Assembly (NCBI GenBank): GCA_030295235.1
Contig: AP026149.1
Span: forward strand, 1-64,000
Direction: 5' to 3'
Length of the DNA: 64,000 nt
Source of the DNA: Fistulifera solaris
Lineage: Eukaryota > Bacillariophyta > Bacillariophyceae > Naviculales > Stauroneidaceae
Positions 54,511 to 64,000 of the stretch are shown piece after piece. A program made the translations under genes and the position numbers. The notes beneath the pieces are model-generated. The model did no database searches and had not been told where the DNA came from. It saw only the letters and a program-made list of their open reading frames with translations. Each line of letters starts with the position of its first letter. Position 1 is the first letter of the stretch.

Positions 54511-54951
54511 GAGAAGCCACGCGTCTTGTCAACATACTTCACTCTACTTGGGATCGTGAAAAATTTGTTCGTTGTGCCATCGGAAATTGACTATTGTTTA
54601 GAGTGGAACTATTGGCGAATCTTCTTTCGCAGATAGTTCCAAACAGATAGAGGACTTGAAAGATCCAGCAAGTGCGGAACCCAATGATTTGTTTTGGTGT
54701 TCATCAAACATCCTAAAAACAAAAAAATGGGTCACCAGTCGCCAGTCCAGAGACTCTAGTATCGTCCGCCGTCCTTTTTAAACGGCAGAATCATCGTTTA
54801 TAAAAATGTTGTGCTGGTATCTGGTATGCGGAGATCCGTTTGTCACAGCACTATCCTTAAAATACCCGGAAGAGACGCTATTCTAGCGTAGATAGTGTTT
54901 CCGCAATTGGCTATAAACAAGTTGCTAGGTTTTATTAAACTAATAGTTTGC
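54511..54951. other. intergenic region between small genes 2 and 3
   Basis: About 440 bases with no gene seen. Confidence 0.4.
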
Positions 54952-55573
54952 CTAAACTAGGAATTCGGAGCTGGTAGTTCGCTTGGGCATAGAAGGCATG
55001 TGAATTCCCGATGAGACTTGCTTTAATCGCAAGGACCCCGTCGACTCGTAACCCGAGCTGAGCCATCGTGTTTGAGGGAGACTTAAATGCTTCTTCTCGA
55101 AACGATTGATGTTTTGGGAGAAGTCAAAGTCCATCGATGAATCGAGGAGTAACACCTCGACTTGTTCCAACGTCTTTTTGAGTTTAGAGGAATCTTTCGA
55201 GAAGAAAATATTTTTGCGGTCGGAAGGATTCGAAATGACAGGTGTTGTCATATCGTAGCTTTTATCGCTGATATTTTTTGGATCTTGGCAGTCCCAAGGT
55301 TCGGGAAACGACGCATTGTGCGTAGACCCTTGCACACTGCGTCGGCGAACGGGCTTGGACGGCATGCTGTCGATGGATAGAACGGAATCCTTTAACAGAT
55401 CCTTCAGCAGTAGACTCTTTTTGGATCGTTTTGTTGGTGAAAGAACATTATCGAACGCCTTTAACTTAGTGAGCGTAATGCTGGACCCACTTTTGATGGA
55501 GAAGTTCCCCCTGTTGTAATTTCTTTGCGATACGATGGAATGCTTCTGCTTCCGTTCTCGATTTGTGTGTCAT
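54952..55573 (-). CDS. small Ser-rich protein 3 with two MPS(K/M)P motifs
   Basis: About 206 residues from ATG 55573 (MTHKSRTEAEAFHRIAKKLQ). A helical, basic N-terminus leads to SPTKRSKKSLLLKDLLKDSV, then SMPSKPVRRRSVQ. The C-terminal end has SGIHMPSMPKRTTSSEF. The middle is Ser/Asp-rich (LLLDSSMDFDFSQNINRFEK). The frame shifts once at the C run 55507-55511; the upstream and downstream parts both look protein-like. It is the third member of a same-strand cluster that shares the motif, presumably by local duplication and strong divergence. Unknown function. Confidence 0.5.
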
Positions 55574-55949
55574 TAACGCTCTTTATCTTGACGCCTTGGG
55601 TGCCGCACATTTTCTACTTTAATCTTGGTTTCTTTCTTCGATCGATAGCAAAATAATGAATGAATTGCTGATAAAAAGAAAGTAAATGATGATATTATTA
55701 TGAACCTCTTGACAGCCATCAAAAGCTGGTTCTCCATTTTTACAGAAGGACCGATGACCGCAGTGAGTCAGGCCCGTTCCTAACCAAAATATCGTACCCA
55801 ATATCGTACACTTCATCGCACTCATTTCCGGGTCATCCCTTTTTTTTGTGCGATGGATTTCCATCGTACCCTCGCGTGCGATGGGGTACGATGCGATCCA
55901 TCGTATCCAAACTCGAACCATAAACTGGGAACCTTTTGAATAACAACGA
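55574..55949. other. intergenic region with a GTACGATG palindrome
   Basis: Contains an imperfect hairpin at 55849-55905 (TGCGATGGAT and CATCGTACC facing GGTACGATG and ATCCATCGTA) and extra ATCGTAC strings near 55789 and 55803. It may be a small inverted-repeat element. No gene seen. Confidence 0.45.
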
Positions 55950-55954
55950 ATTGA

Positions 55955-56322
55955 TGTTGGCTTTTGGTATTCCAAAAACGCTCAGTCACGCACGACAATC
56001 AATCGTACGCGGGACAGTGCGCAGCAATCAACTTTGCACTCCGTTACTAAGCCTCGAAAACAAAATGATAAAACACAAAGTCAATCAAACTCTGTTTAAA
56101 TCGGGATTGTTTCGAGAGAATGAGCTCTCTCGAAACCGTGCACAACAACGCTCGCCCAAGTTACCGGTTTACTACTTTCATCGGCGATCTTTTTCGCCAC
56201 GGCATCGGCGTGTTCTCTACTTACGATCTCGCCGCATGCCTCCGCTAAGTAATCATCCTCCTGAATCACATCCGCGTTTTCCCTCACTGTCCGAAACGTG
56301 TTCGGTTCGATTATTACCAACA
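55955..56322 (-). repeat. 3' LTR of large copia element
   Basis: 368 bp. Pairs with 61823-62188. Confidence 0.93.
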
Positions 56323-56383
56323 CGCTCCTCGGCCGGATTCGATTCGGGCAAGTCGAGGGAGCTAATGTGCTTGTATCCCATGA

Positions 56384-56959
56384 TCACGTCAGCAGCTTGT
56401 AAAAAAGGTTTCCCTGTAGCGGCTTGGTGAAGAAATCAGCTAACATGCTCAACGTCTGACAGTGGCGAATCTCAATATCTTCCGTTTTGATCCTGTCCTT
56501 GATAAAGAAATAACGGATGTTGATGTGTCGCGACTTTGGTCCCGCCGACGTGCGTCCATTCTTCTCCAATTTAATCGCACTCTCGTTGTCCTGCTCCAAC
56601 ACATTTTCAACTATCTCATATCCTTGGGACTCGAGGAACATCTTTAACCACAACGTGTTGGGTAGATAGTCGCTCGCACCAACCAATTCAGCTTCGGTCG
56701 AACTCTTCGTGTTTAACTTCTGTTTCGTCGACTTACAGATCAATCCTCCAGTTCCGAAAGAAATGACCCCACCTGTGTGACTCTTCATGTCTGGATGTAC
56801 TGCATATGACGCATCTACCCAAGTGCGCGCAGTTTTCCAAGATCGTCGGCTCCTAAGGTAAACGCAATGTCTAAGGTTCCATTCAAATACTCCAGGACCC
56901 TCTGTAGCTTTTCGTAATCTTCCTTGGTCGACTTGGACACTCTGGTACAAAGGAAACAC
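56384..56959 (-). pseudogene. copia RNase H part
   Basis: Reads VDASYAVHPDMKSHTGGVIS, KSSTEAELVGASDYL, EQDNESAIKLEKNGRTSAGP and TLSMLADFFTKPLQGNLF, the standard copia RNase H series. Fossil. Confidence 0.9.
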
Positions 56960-58211
56960 ACTGGTAACAAAATATCCATTCGGGCCCTGGTGGCCACGTA
57001 TAGTAGTTTTGCCGCAATACTGTGAAAACGTTCGGCATCTTCCTTTTCCAAAAACGGGAGTTCTTCGTCCACGTCAAACAACTGTTTCTTTGCCGGGAGT
57101 AGCCGCGAGTGCGTGTCTTGTCTAGACCAAACTCTTCAATCGCCTCAAGAAGGTACTGCTTCATTTTGATTGTCGCTGTGCCATCACCATTGTAATTAAT
57201 GTTCATGCCAAGGAAGTTATGCTCGTTTCCGCGGGTGACACTCATTTTCCCAAATTTGGACTCAATCTTCTCGATCACCTCCGTCACAACATCCGGATCC
57301 TGGTGAGAGATCTTTGTATCGTCTACATACCACACGATGGTGCACTGCGATCCTTTTATCATGCAATTGGCCACGCACTGGTCGTACGGGTTCAACTCAA
57401 AACCCATGGACTCCAATTCCTCTGAAAACACTTTGTACCACAGAAGGGCACTCTTTACACATCCGTACAGGGCCTTGGCCAATCTCACGTACAGGGTCGG
57501 GACTCCGTTCTCTACTATGGTATACTGCTTGTACATCTCGTCCATTTCGCAAATGATTTCGACGGATTTCCCAGTAAATTTCATTAGAACAAAATCGTCC
57601 ATCTTTGCTTTCAAGTAAGCACCAGCAACGTCCGCCGTGCCAACATGGCGCCTCTCGAAAGCATCAATCATAATAGAAATGAGTAGCGCATCGGACGAAA
57701 CCGTGGGGGACGCCGTTTCAGTTTTGTCGTATAATTCCCTTTGGGGTCTACCATCTGCAACCGTTCTTCCCTTCAATGTTCCATCACGCTTTTCTTTTAG
57801 TAGGTTGATGGCTCTTAATGCTGATCGACGCTGCTCCGGCGTTAGTTCCCCTGCATGCATCGGGTAAAAAACATTGAGGTTGTGTAGTTGACGGAACTCG
57901 TTCATTAGCGCTTCTTCGGCTCGTTTTCCATGTTTTCGATACCCTTTCTTTTCTGACATCTGTGTGAACACTAACCCAAAAATCAGGCGCTGGACTACAT
58001 CGCTGTCAGGGGACTGCGGTAAGGCTTCTACTGCTTGCTGTAGTAAAGTCACCGGTGGAAGATACGACTGGTTGCTGTGTGGATTGTCCATGGCATCCGC
58101 AAAACGGGGATTCTGTCCGCTGCCGTTCACGTAGATGGTAGCCGTGGGTCGCTCCTTGAATTTCCGCTCCTTGGTCTTCCGCTCCTTGATTTTCCGCTCC
58201 TTCGTCTTCAT
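56883..58211 (-). pseudogene. copia reverse transcriptase part
   Basis: Reads VFYPMHAGELTPEQRRSALR, GRTVADGRPQRELYDKTETA, LARALYGCVKSALLWYKVFS-type sequence (LAKALYGCVKSALLWYKVF) and the VWYVDDTKISH catalytic motif. Fossil. Confidence 0.9.
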
Positions 58212-58581
58212 CTGCAGCCGGGATTAACGCCTCATCTGGGAGTACGAGGTCATTAGGTTGGTCGTGTGGAAGATGGTCAAGCACCTCGGGCGGATTCTCA
58301 GCATCCTCGGGCTCGGGGGTCTGGGAAGTGGACGAAGAGTGGGTTGTCATTGTCGTCAGGCTCGTCTGCTTCGAAAGGTGGGTTGTTATTTTCGTCAGGC
58401 TCGTCTGCTTCATCAGCCAGAATCGCTCCTTGATGGTCGTCAGTGGGGGCAGACAGATCATCATCTGTAGGCTGAAGCAGGGAAAAAAGTTCGTTGTCGT
58501 CAATGGGAAAGAAATTGGCAGGGACGTCTTCATCGTCGGGGGTCAAGGCCGGGTGTGAAGTCGGGATCGTAGATGTCGTCG

Positions 58582-59607
58582 TCAACAGGGGGCGTCGGGG
58601 CGCCATTCAACGGCTAAACCACTGGATTGAATGAAAGGCATGCCATCGGCGGCGGCGAGGGCGTCGACACGAGCAATTGCGGTATCGGTAATGTGGAATT
58701 CCTGCCAGGACCGACGAACAACGCGAGCGCCGGTGGCAAGGGAAAGGAAGTAGTAGTCACCATTTGCATTGCCGGTGGGACCCATGGCAATGGCGCCCAA
58801 AGTGCGTGCTTTCACAGTGTTGGAAGGATCATTGTCTTCAAAGATCTGCACATAGGCACCAAAATCAAGCTTGAACTTGTTGTAGTCCGGCAAACCGCGT
58901 CCGGTGACAATCGTGGACGGGCTCAGTGTCTGGGAGACCCCATTCTTCCGCGGGAACATGTTGAGGCAATCCACAGTGTTGGCCACCAAGTGTTTGAGCA
59001 TGAGCTTGGGGAGACGGCGATAAGGCATGGCGTGGACTGCGGAACGGAGACGTACTTTGACTGTTTCAATTGAGCGCTCAACTTCGGGCACATGACTGTC
59101 TGGAGCGACTACATCGAGGTGAACAGGGGCGATATGTGGTCGGATACACTCAAACTCGGCGTCACAGTGGAAATCGCGGACGGTAAAACCTCTGGCCTCA
59201 TAGAGTCGTGCGACGTTCTTGCTCTCACGGACCATGACGGCTTTGCTGCGGTCGGCAACAGATTTGGCGGTGCGAAAACCAATGTTGCGAGAAATGGTGT
59301 GATAGAAGGGGATGCCCTCGACATAGAAGAAATCGGCGCAAATGGTAACATCGCGGTGATGTTGAAGGATGGGGGGCGGAATCGATACCGCTTTGAAAGT
59401 GGGTACGGGCGGCGCTGCTGTAGATCGTCGCGTGGTGCCTTTCACATGGGCAATGTCAGGGCCATAGATGAAGAGTGCGCGTTTGGCGTGCTCCGAAGTA
59501 ACAGGACAGTTCAGGACAAAATTCGAACGCAGGATGTGCTGGAACTCTTGCTCAGATGGGGCGTCCAATGCGGCCATAGAGCACACGAGCAGCATCCGCT
59601 TCTCCAA
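58582..59607 (-). pseudogene. copia integrase part
   Basis: Reads CPVTSEHAKRALFIYGPDIA, ICADFFYVEGIPFYHTISRN (first catalytic Asp region), FHCDAEFECI and LKHLVANTVDCLNMFPRKNG. Fossil. Confidence 0.85.
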
Positions 59608-59768
59608 CTTGTCTCTGGTTGAAAAACTGCTTCTGCTGCGCTACGGTTTGGAGAAGAGAGTAGGCACTAACAGATTCGCTAGAGTTAGGTTGGAAAATGT
59701 ACAAACCCATCGGGTGCTGAACAAACTTCATGATGGACCCATCGAGGCGGTGCACTAGTATCGCTGGC

Positions 59769-61431
59769 TCAGCTGTGGTGTCCATGGTGACACGACGAAC
59801 CGCGACTAACTTCAGCAAGGGACAGAATATTAGCAATTGACTCGGGATTGTACCATACTGGACCAAGGTTGGGGAAATCACCAATGAAAGAGGAGTTCTG
59901 GTGTCCACCGTTCGTTAGGGGCGTGCAGCATGTGCTCGCTAGGTCGAATGTTGGACAGCATAGCGGCGTTGCGAAAAACAGAAACAGTGGACTGGGAGTC
60001 CAAGAGGATCCAGTTGGGATCAATGGTAGCCGATGCGGTGTGGGCAAGGCTGAAACCCAGTTGGACGAGAGTGGTTCCGTTGGCAGCGGTTCGGGCAACA
60101 GTTTGCATAGTGCCCGGGCTTGTTGCATTCGTTGCAGGTGATATTGGGGTGTTCCTTTCCGTCGGTCCCCTTCACGGGATCGCCTTTCTGCACGAAGGTC
60201 ATCGCGCTGGCCTCAGGGCGTGGGTGCGGGAGCGGAAGCGGAATTGTTTTGTCCTCGCGTGTTGTTGTTGGTGTTCCGCGCTGCAGCCGGAATCTTGTAG
60301 TTTGCCAGCAGGTTGTACGCCCGACACAGGATCCGTGGGGTACTGGTCGTTGTCGAGCAAATAGGAGTTGGCCAAATCATTCTTTAATGCACCAAAACGT
60401 GCCTGGTCGGCGTTCCGGATGATGACGATGCCCAAAGTACGGTCTCGGGCCGCGTTGTAGCGTTGGATTGCGTCTTCCGTCGCGCGGGTAACGGGATCAA
60501 GCGTGACTGATTCTTCATCGCTCTCACTGTCGCTATCGCTGTCACTTCCTGTCAAGTTGCTATCTGAGTCGCTGTCGGATTTGGTTCCTTTCTCACCATC
60601 CACATCAGCGTCCGGGCCAGCAGCAGGAGGAGGAGAAGGAGCAGGAAGCTGCACCACAACAGGAGGGGGCGGGGTGTACCATCGGCACTTCATTGATTGT
60701 GCCTCCATAGGCCTCAATCGAGTCCGCCCAGTTCAGAAGCTCATCCACGTAGTCATCGACGGAGTCGCCTGGTCTCTGTTTACAGTTCAGAAAACCGGCG
60801 TGCGCTTCGACCAGGGAAAGGATTGGATTCTGGGTGCGGTCAAAACGGAGACTGATGGCCTTTATCTCTCGTAGTAGCCATGCACAGTCAGATTTTTCGT
60901 AAGCCTTCTTGTACTTAGGATGCGCTCGCAGCTTCGACAACATGGCCACGGTGCAGTTTCCAACGGTCGTGAGTGAAGATTTTCAAACGGTTTCCGCGAA
61001 TAGAGTCGCGACGGGCGTCATATCGCTTCTTGGCTTGCTTGTAGTTGAAGATTTTCGTCTCTCCGGCGTCCTTTCCAGGGTCTACGGGCTTTTTTTAACT
61101 TCGGGTTCACGATCTCGTCACCGAAGAGACACGCGACGTCTTCAGCGTGGGTGAGGGTTGCGTTGGAGTGGTGCTGGAGAGCCTCCAGAGCTTTCTTAAA
61201 ACGGTACTTTGAGCCTTTCTCGCCGTGGCACGCAAACATGTAGCCGTCCATGCCCGGGGTCTTTCCTACTTCTTTGGGGCGTCGCCGTCGGACGCACTTA
61301 CTCCCGACTTCGCTGTTGCCGCCCCCCACGATTTCCCCCCGGTTTCTGCGGTTCCTTCCACTGCGGCTCGTGCCAGAGCCATCCCCGCTCGTATTCTGTG
61401 CTTTCGGGTTTGCTGGCGCGGGAGAACTCAT
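59769..61431 (-). pseudogene. copia gag and protease part
   Basis: A gag-like helical region (60605-61431; GYMFACHGEKGSKYRFKKAL) is followed by a CCHC zinc knuckle (CNECNKPGHYANCCP, near 60150) and a protease-type WILLDSQSTVSVFRN segment near 60000. Fossil. Confidence 0.8.
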
Positions 61432-61822
61432 CCTTACGCGATGCGGCGTACGTTGCGCGGCGCTTCGCCACGTGCTGATTCCGGTCTCGGTGCGGGAGAG
61501 TGATGCGTCCTTCGCCCTGTCACAACGGCAAAAGTGGATTGTCGGTTAACCTCCGCGGTGTCCAAAGGCCAGTCCAGTATTGTGGTCGCCCGCACTCCGT
61601 TGAGGATTGACAGCGGTCGCCGACGGCAAGGGCCCGTTGCTCCTGATCCGGTCTCGCTCGGTCTCTCTCGTCGACTTCGCTCTCTTTGTAGCTCGGCGCT
61701 GGAGTTCCGCTTGACCAATCCGAAGTTCTTGAGTTTTCGTGAGAATGTCCCCGATGCGGTCGTCGTCCATTCGGGTTGGACGGGGTGAGCGTTGAGAAGA
61801 ATATTTTTTCTCTCGGAAACAA

Positions 61823-62188
61823 TGTTGGCTTTTGGTATTCCAAAAACGCTCAGTCACGCGACGACAATCAATCGTCGCGGGACAGTGCGCAGCAATCAAC
61901 TTTGCACTCCGTTACTAAGCCTCGAAAACAAAATGATAAAACACAAAGTCAATCAAACTCTGTTTAAATCGGGATTGTTTGAGAGAATGAGCTCTCTGAA
62001 ACCGTGCACAACAACGCTCGCCCAAGTTACCGGTTTACTACTTTCATCGGCGATCTTTTTTCGCCACGGCATCGGCGTGTTCTCTACTTACGATCTCGCC
62101 GCATGCCTCCGCTAAGTAATCATCCTCCTGAATCACATCCGCGTTTCCCTCACTGTCCGAAACGTGTTCGGTTCGATTATTACCAACA
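61823..62188 (-). repeat. 5' LTR of large copia element
   Basis: 366 bp, nearly identical to 55955-56322. Confidence 0.93.
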
Positions 62189-62307
62189 ATTGACATTCCA
62201 ATAAAATTTCTTTGACGCACACACTTTTCAATAATTTGGAAGAAATCATCCATCATTATTGTTAGGACACAGCTATCCCTTTTTGGTACGGAACATGAAT
62301 AAAAACA

Positions 62308-62641
62308 ATGTTATTGAGCCAAGGAAACGCTTCCATTGCAGCAACAACCTATTTTCGAAGCGTTTCAACGAAGCTGGTCAAAATGTTGCTTTCTGCCACT
62401 GGCGATGATGGCATGGCTGTTATGTTGGATTCACACGATTTTGTGATTTGGCCAGCGACTTCGTCGAAGAGAAAGGTAAGTCATCAACGAAGATTATCAA
62501 CAAGAACTTTAGATTGTTAATAACATAACTGTACTATAATCATTGTTTTATTTACTTATCACTATTGTTGTTGTTCAATTCCGATAGCGACCCATCCGAC
62601 AAACATCCGGCTCAAAGGAAAGCAAACGGCAAAACAATTGA
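62308..62641 (+). CDS. possible two-exon small protein
   Basis: A 56-codon exon (62308-62475; MLLSQGNASIAATTYFRSVS) ends at a strong donor AAAG|GTAAGT. An acceptor TTCCGATAG at 62587 after a T-rich tract leads to an 18-codon exon that ends KESKRQNN and a stop. The product would be 73 residues with a basic tail. The splice signals are better than chance, but no family is recognised. The copia element ends only 115 bp upstream and may have cut the gene off from its promoter. Confidence 0.3.
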
Positions 62642-63704
62642 CCTTTAAGGGCATCCATCGACAGCCTCTGACAAAGCAGTCAACCCATCAGTCCGAAAGC
62701 CTATAAAATGGCGAGCAAATGCATCAAGGAACTGAATCACAGTTGCACGACCGGTCAAACCAATCGCACAACGACGCCATGAAGCGATGGTAACTCTTAC
62801 CGCGTCGGATGTCGCGATCAAATAGCCAAAGAACAAAGCAAATGCAAGGGAAGGAAATACAATCAAACGATAGCATTGAAAGATTTATAAAAACAATTGC
62901 AAAACAAACATTATCCACAACGACCCCTGGGTGACAATTATGAGACGACCAAATGATGGAGCCGACGGAGAATCATGACGAAGATTGTTTTTGAATTTTA
63001 TGTTGTATACGTTCCGTTGTCCGCAATTGCGTAGGATAAGTAAGACGAAATAATAAATAATGAAGTTATGGAGGAATGATTGTTTTGCGGATCGGAATGT
63101 CAAATTGGCGCCAATTAATCAGTGGGGTTTGAATGCCGGATGGTACGATGGAAGCGATTCGGTTAGGACTGGAACATCGTCACCCAGCTTCCTTCGTACG
63201 TTGACGAACGACTGGAACATCGTCACCCAGCTTCCTTCGTACGTTGACGAACGATGGATTGGGGGTACAGCTGTTTGCTTCCGGTCACTAACCTGTGTAA
63301 AATTCGTAGAAAATGTACCTGATGGTACAAAATCTACGTGCCATTTTCGAGTAGGAGCTAAGTCTTCATGACGAAAGTCCATGATTTGACTGAAAAATCA
63401 TTTGTTTCAGAAAATAAATTTTATCATGCTGACACTAATCATTGTTGACAGCAATTTCTTGTAATCAATTCTTTTAAAACCTACCCTTTTTTTGAACAAA
63501 TGGTCTGTTTCATAATCACTCTCAGTCCCGAGTCAGTCACGCATCGTCACACAACCGGAAGACTCCTCCTTTTCGCGCAAAATCTCGCTCTTCTTGCAAC
63601 ATGCCCTCATTAACATTCTTGTTCAAGTTTCTGCATTTTTAGCAAATGTCATGATAAAGTAAGTTTGAATTACATGCAATTGGTACACCCTGTGAGCGCT
63701 GAAT
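62642..63704. other. intergenic region with a 43-bp tandem duplication
   Basis: No gene supported. The unit that starts ACTGGAACATCGTCACCCAG is present twice in tandem at 63168-63210 and 63211-63253, perfectly matched. Confidence 0.5.
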
Positions 63705-64000
63705 TTAGTCGGTTTCATCCTCTGTTTCGCTCTCTGACGGCAAATAATCAGGCAGCTCGAACTCGTCCGTATCGTCACTTTCGTCTTCATCATCGATTTC
63801 GTGTTCCGCAATGAGTGATAACCCCTTCTTTTTTGTTGATGTATTGTTTTTGTCAGTTGTTGTTTTTACGGCCATCTTAACAAAGCCTGCATCGAAGTCC
63901 AACGCACAGCGGTGTGTCTTGAATTTTTCATGACGCGTTCGATTTCAAAGTGCGAAATGGTGATTGTTTTCTTTCCTTTAAGCTTTCCTTGATCTCGTTT
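63705..64000 (-). CDS. C-terminal end of an unidentified nuclear-type protein (runs off the window)
   Basis: Read from the right edge, the minus strand encodes KRDQGKLKGKKTITISHFEI, then ERVMK. After a one-base slip at the T run 63924-63928 it continues FKTHRCALDFDAGFVKMAVK, then a Lys/Thr-rich linker. It ends with a very acidic tail (HEIDDEDESDDTDEFELPDY, then LPSESETEDETD) and a stop at 63705. Basic segments followed by a long acidic tail are common in chromatin or ribosome-biogenesis proteins. The N-terminus lies beyond the window and the family is not recognised. Confidence 0.5.

Larger units (their letters stand above)
55955..62188 (-). mobile_element. copia (CoDi-type) LTR element, minus strand
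   Basis: 6.2 kb with 366-368-bp LTRs that have TG...CA ends (TGTTGG...CCAACA) and differ at only a few sites. A 5-bp target duplication ATTGA lies at 55950-55954 and 62189-62193. Read on the minus strand, the order is gag with a CCHC zinc knuckle, protease, integrase, reverse transcriptase, RNase H: the full copia set. It looks nearly whole in parts but is broken, with several breaks. LTR similarity points to a recent insertion. Confidence 0.92.

Overview
This 64 kb window is a chromosome end from a diatom, most like a pennate diatom such as Phaeodactylum (species not certain). The left edge is a CCCTAA telomere. The genes have few, short GT-AG introns (64 to 205 bp), one carries a red-type plastid leader, and the repeats are copia elements of the diatom (CoDi) kind, a stramenopile-type Crypton and subtelomeric relics. 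I recognised no rRNA or tRNA gene and saw no CRISPR array.

Layout. 1-3.0 kb: telomere, then a GC-rich, broken reverse-transcriptase element lying between the telomere and a short internal telomere tract. 3.4-7.2 kb: relic of a Crypton-like tyrosine-recombinase DNA transposon with a second zinc-finger frame. 7.3-17.3 kb: host genes: a BspA-type repeat protein, a small membrane protein, a BRO1-domain protein, a GT23 fucosyltransferase-like protein, a VTI1-type SNARE and a PI 4-kinase with a membrane-spanning N-terminus. 17.7-18.7 kb: a 995-bp DNA transposon with ~283-bp terminal inverted repeats. 19.5-31.3 kb: an ankyrin-repeat gene split by a tandem LTR-internal-LTR-internal-LTR copia array. 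32-39.6 kb: PPi-dependent phosphofructokinase, an HMG-box protein, an acidic secreted protein and an MFS transporter. 39.9-43.1 kb: a second copia relic. 44.9-52.7 kb: SLC4 bicarbonate transporter, WW/TM protein, an SLC4 gene scrap, a plastid phytoene-desaturase-like flavoprotein and an S28 serine peptidase. 53-55.6 kb: three neighbouring genes for small Ser-rich proteins that share an MPxKPxR(R/K)xS motif. 55.9-62.2 kb: a third, larger copia element. 62.3-64 kb: a weak spliced ORF and a gene that runs off the right edge.

The host genes do not form one pathway. They cover membrane traffic and lipid signalling (VTI1, BRO1, PI4K), glycolysis (PFP), carbon uptake (SLC4), plastid pigment-type redox chemistry and secreted proteins. 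CRE-type TGACGT(C) sites cluster upstream of SLC4, and perfect TGACGTCA palindromes lie upstream of the BRO1 and VTI1 genes, which suggests bZIP or aureochrome control.

Many otherwise well-conserved host genes carry one or more single-base frame breaks, nearly all in short homopolymers. I read most of these as assembly errors rather than gene death, so protein lengths across such breaks are approximate.
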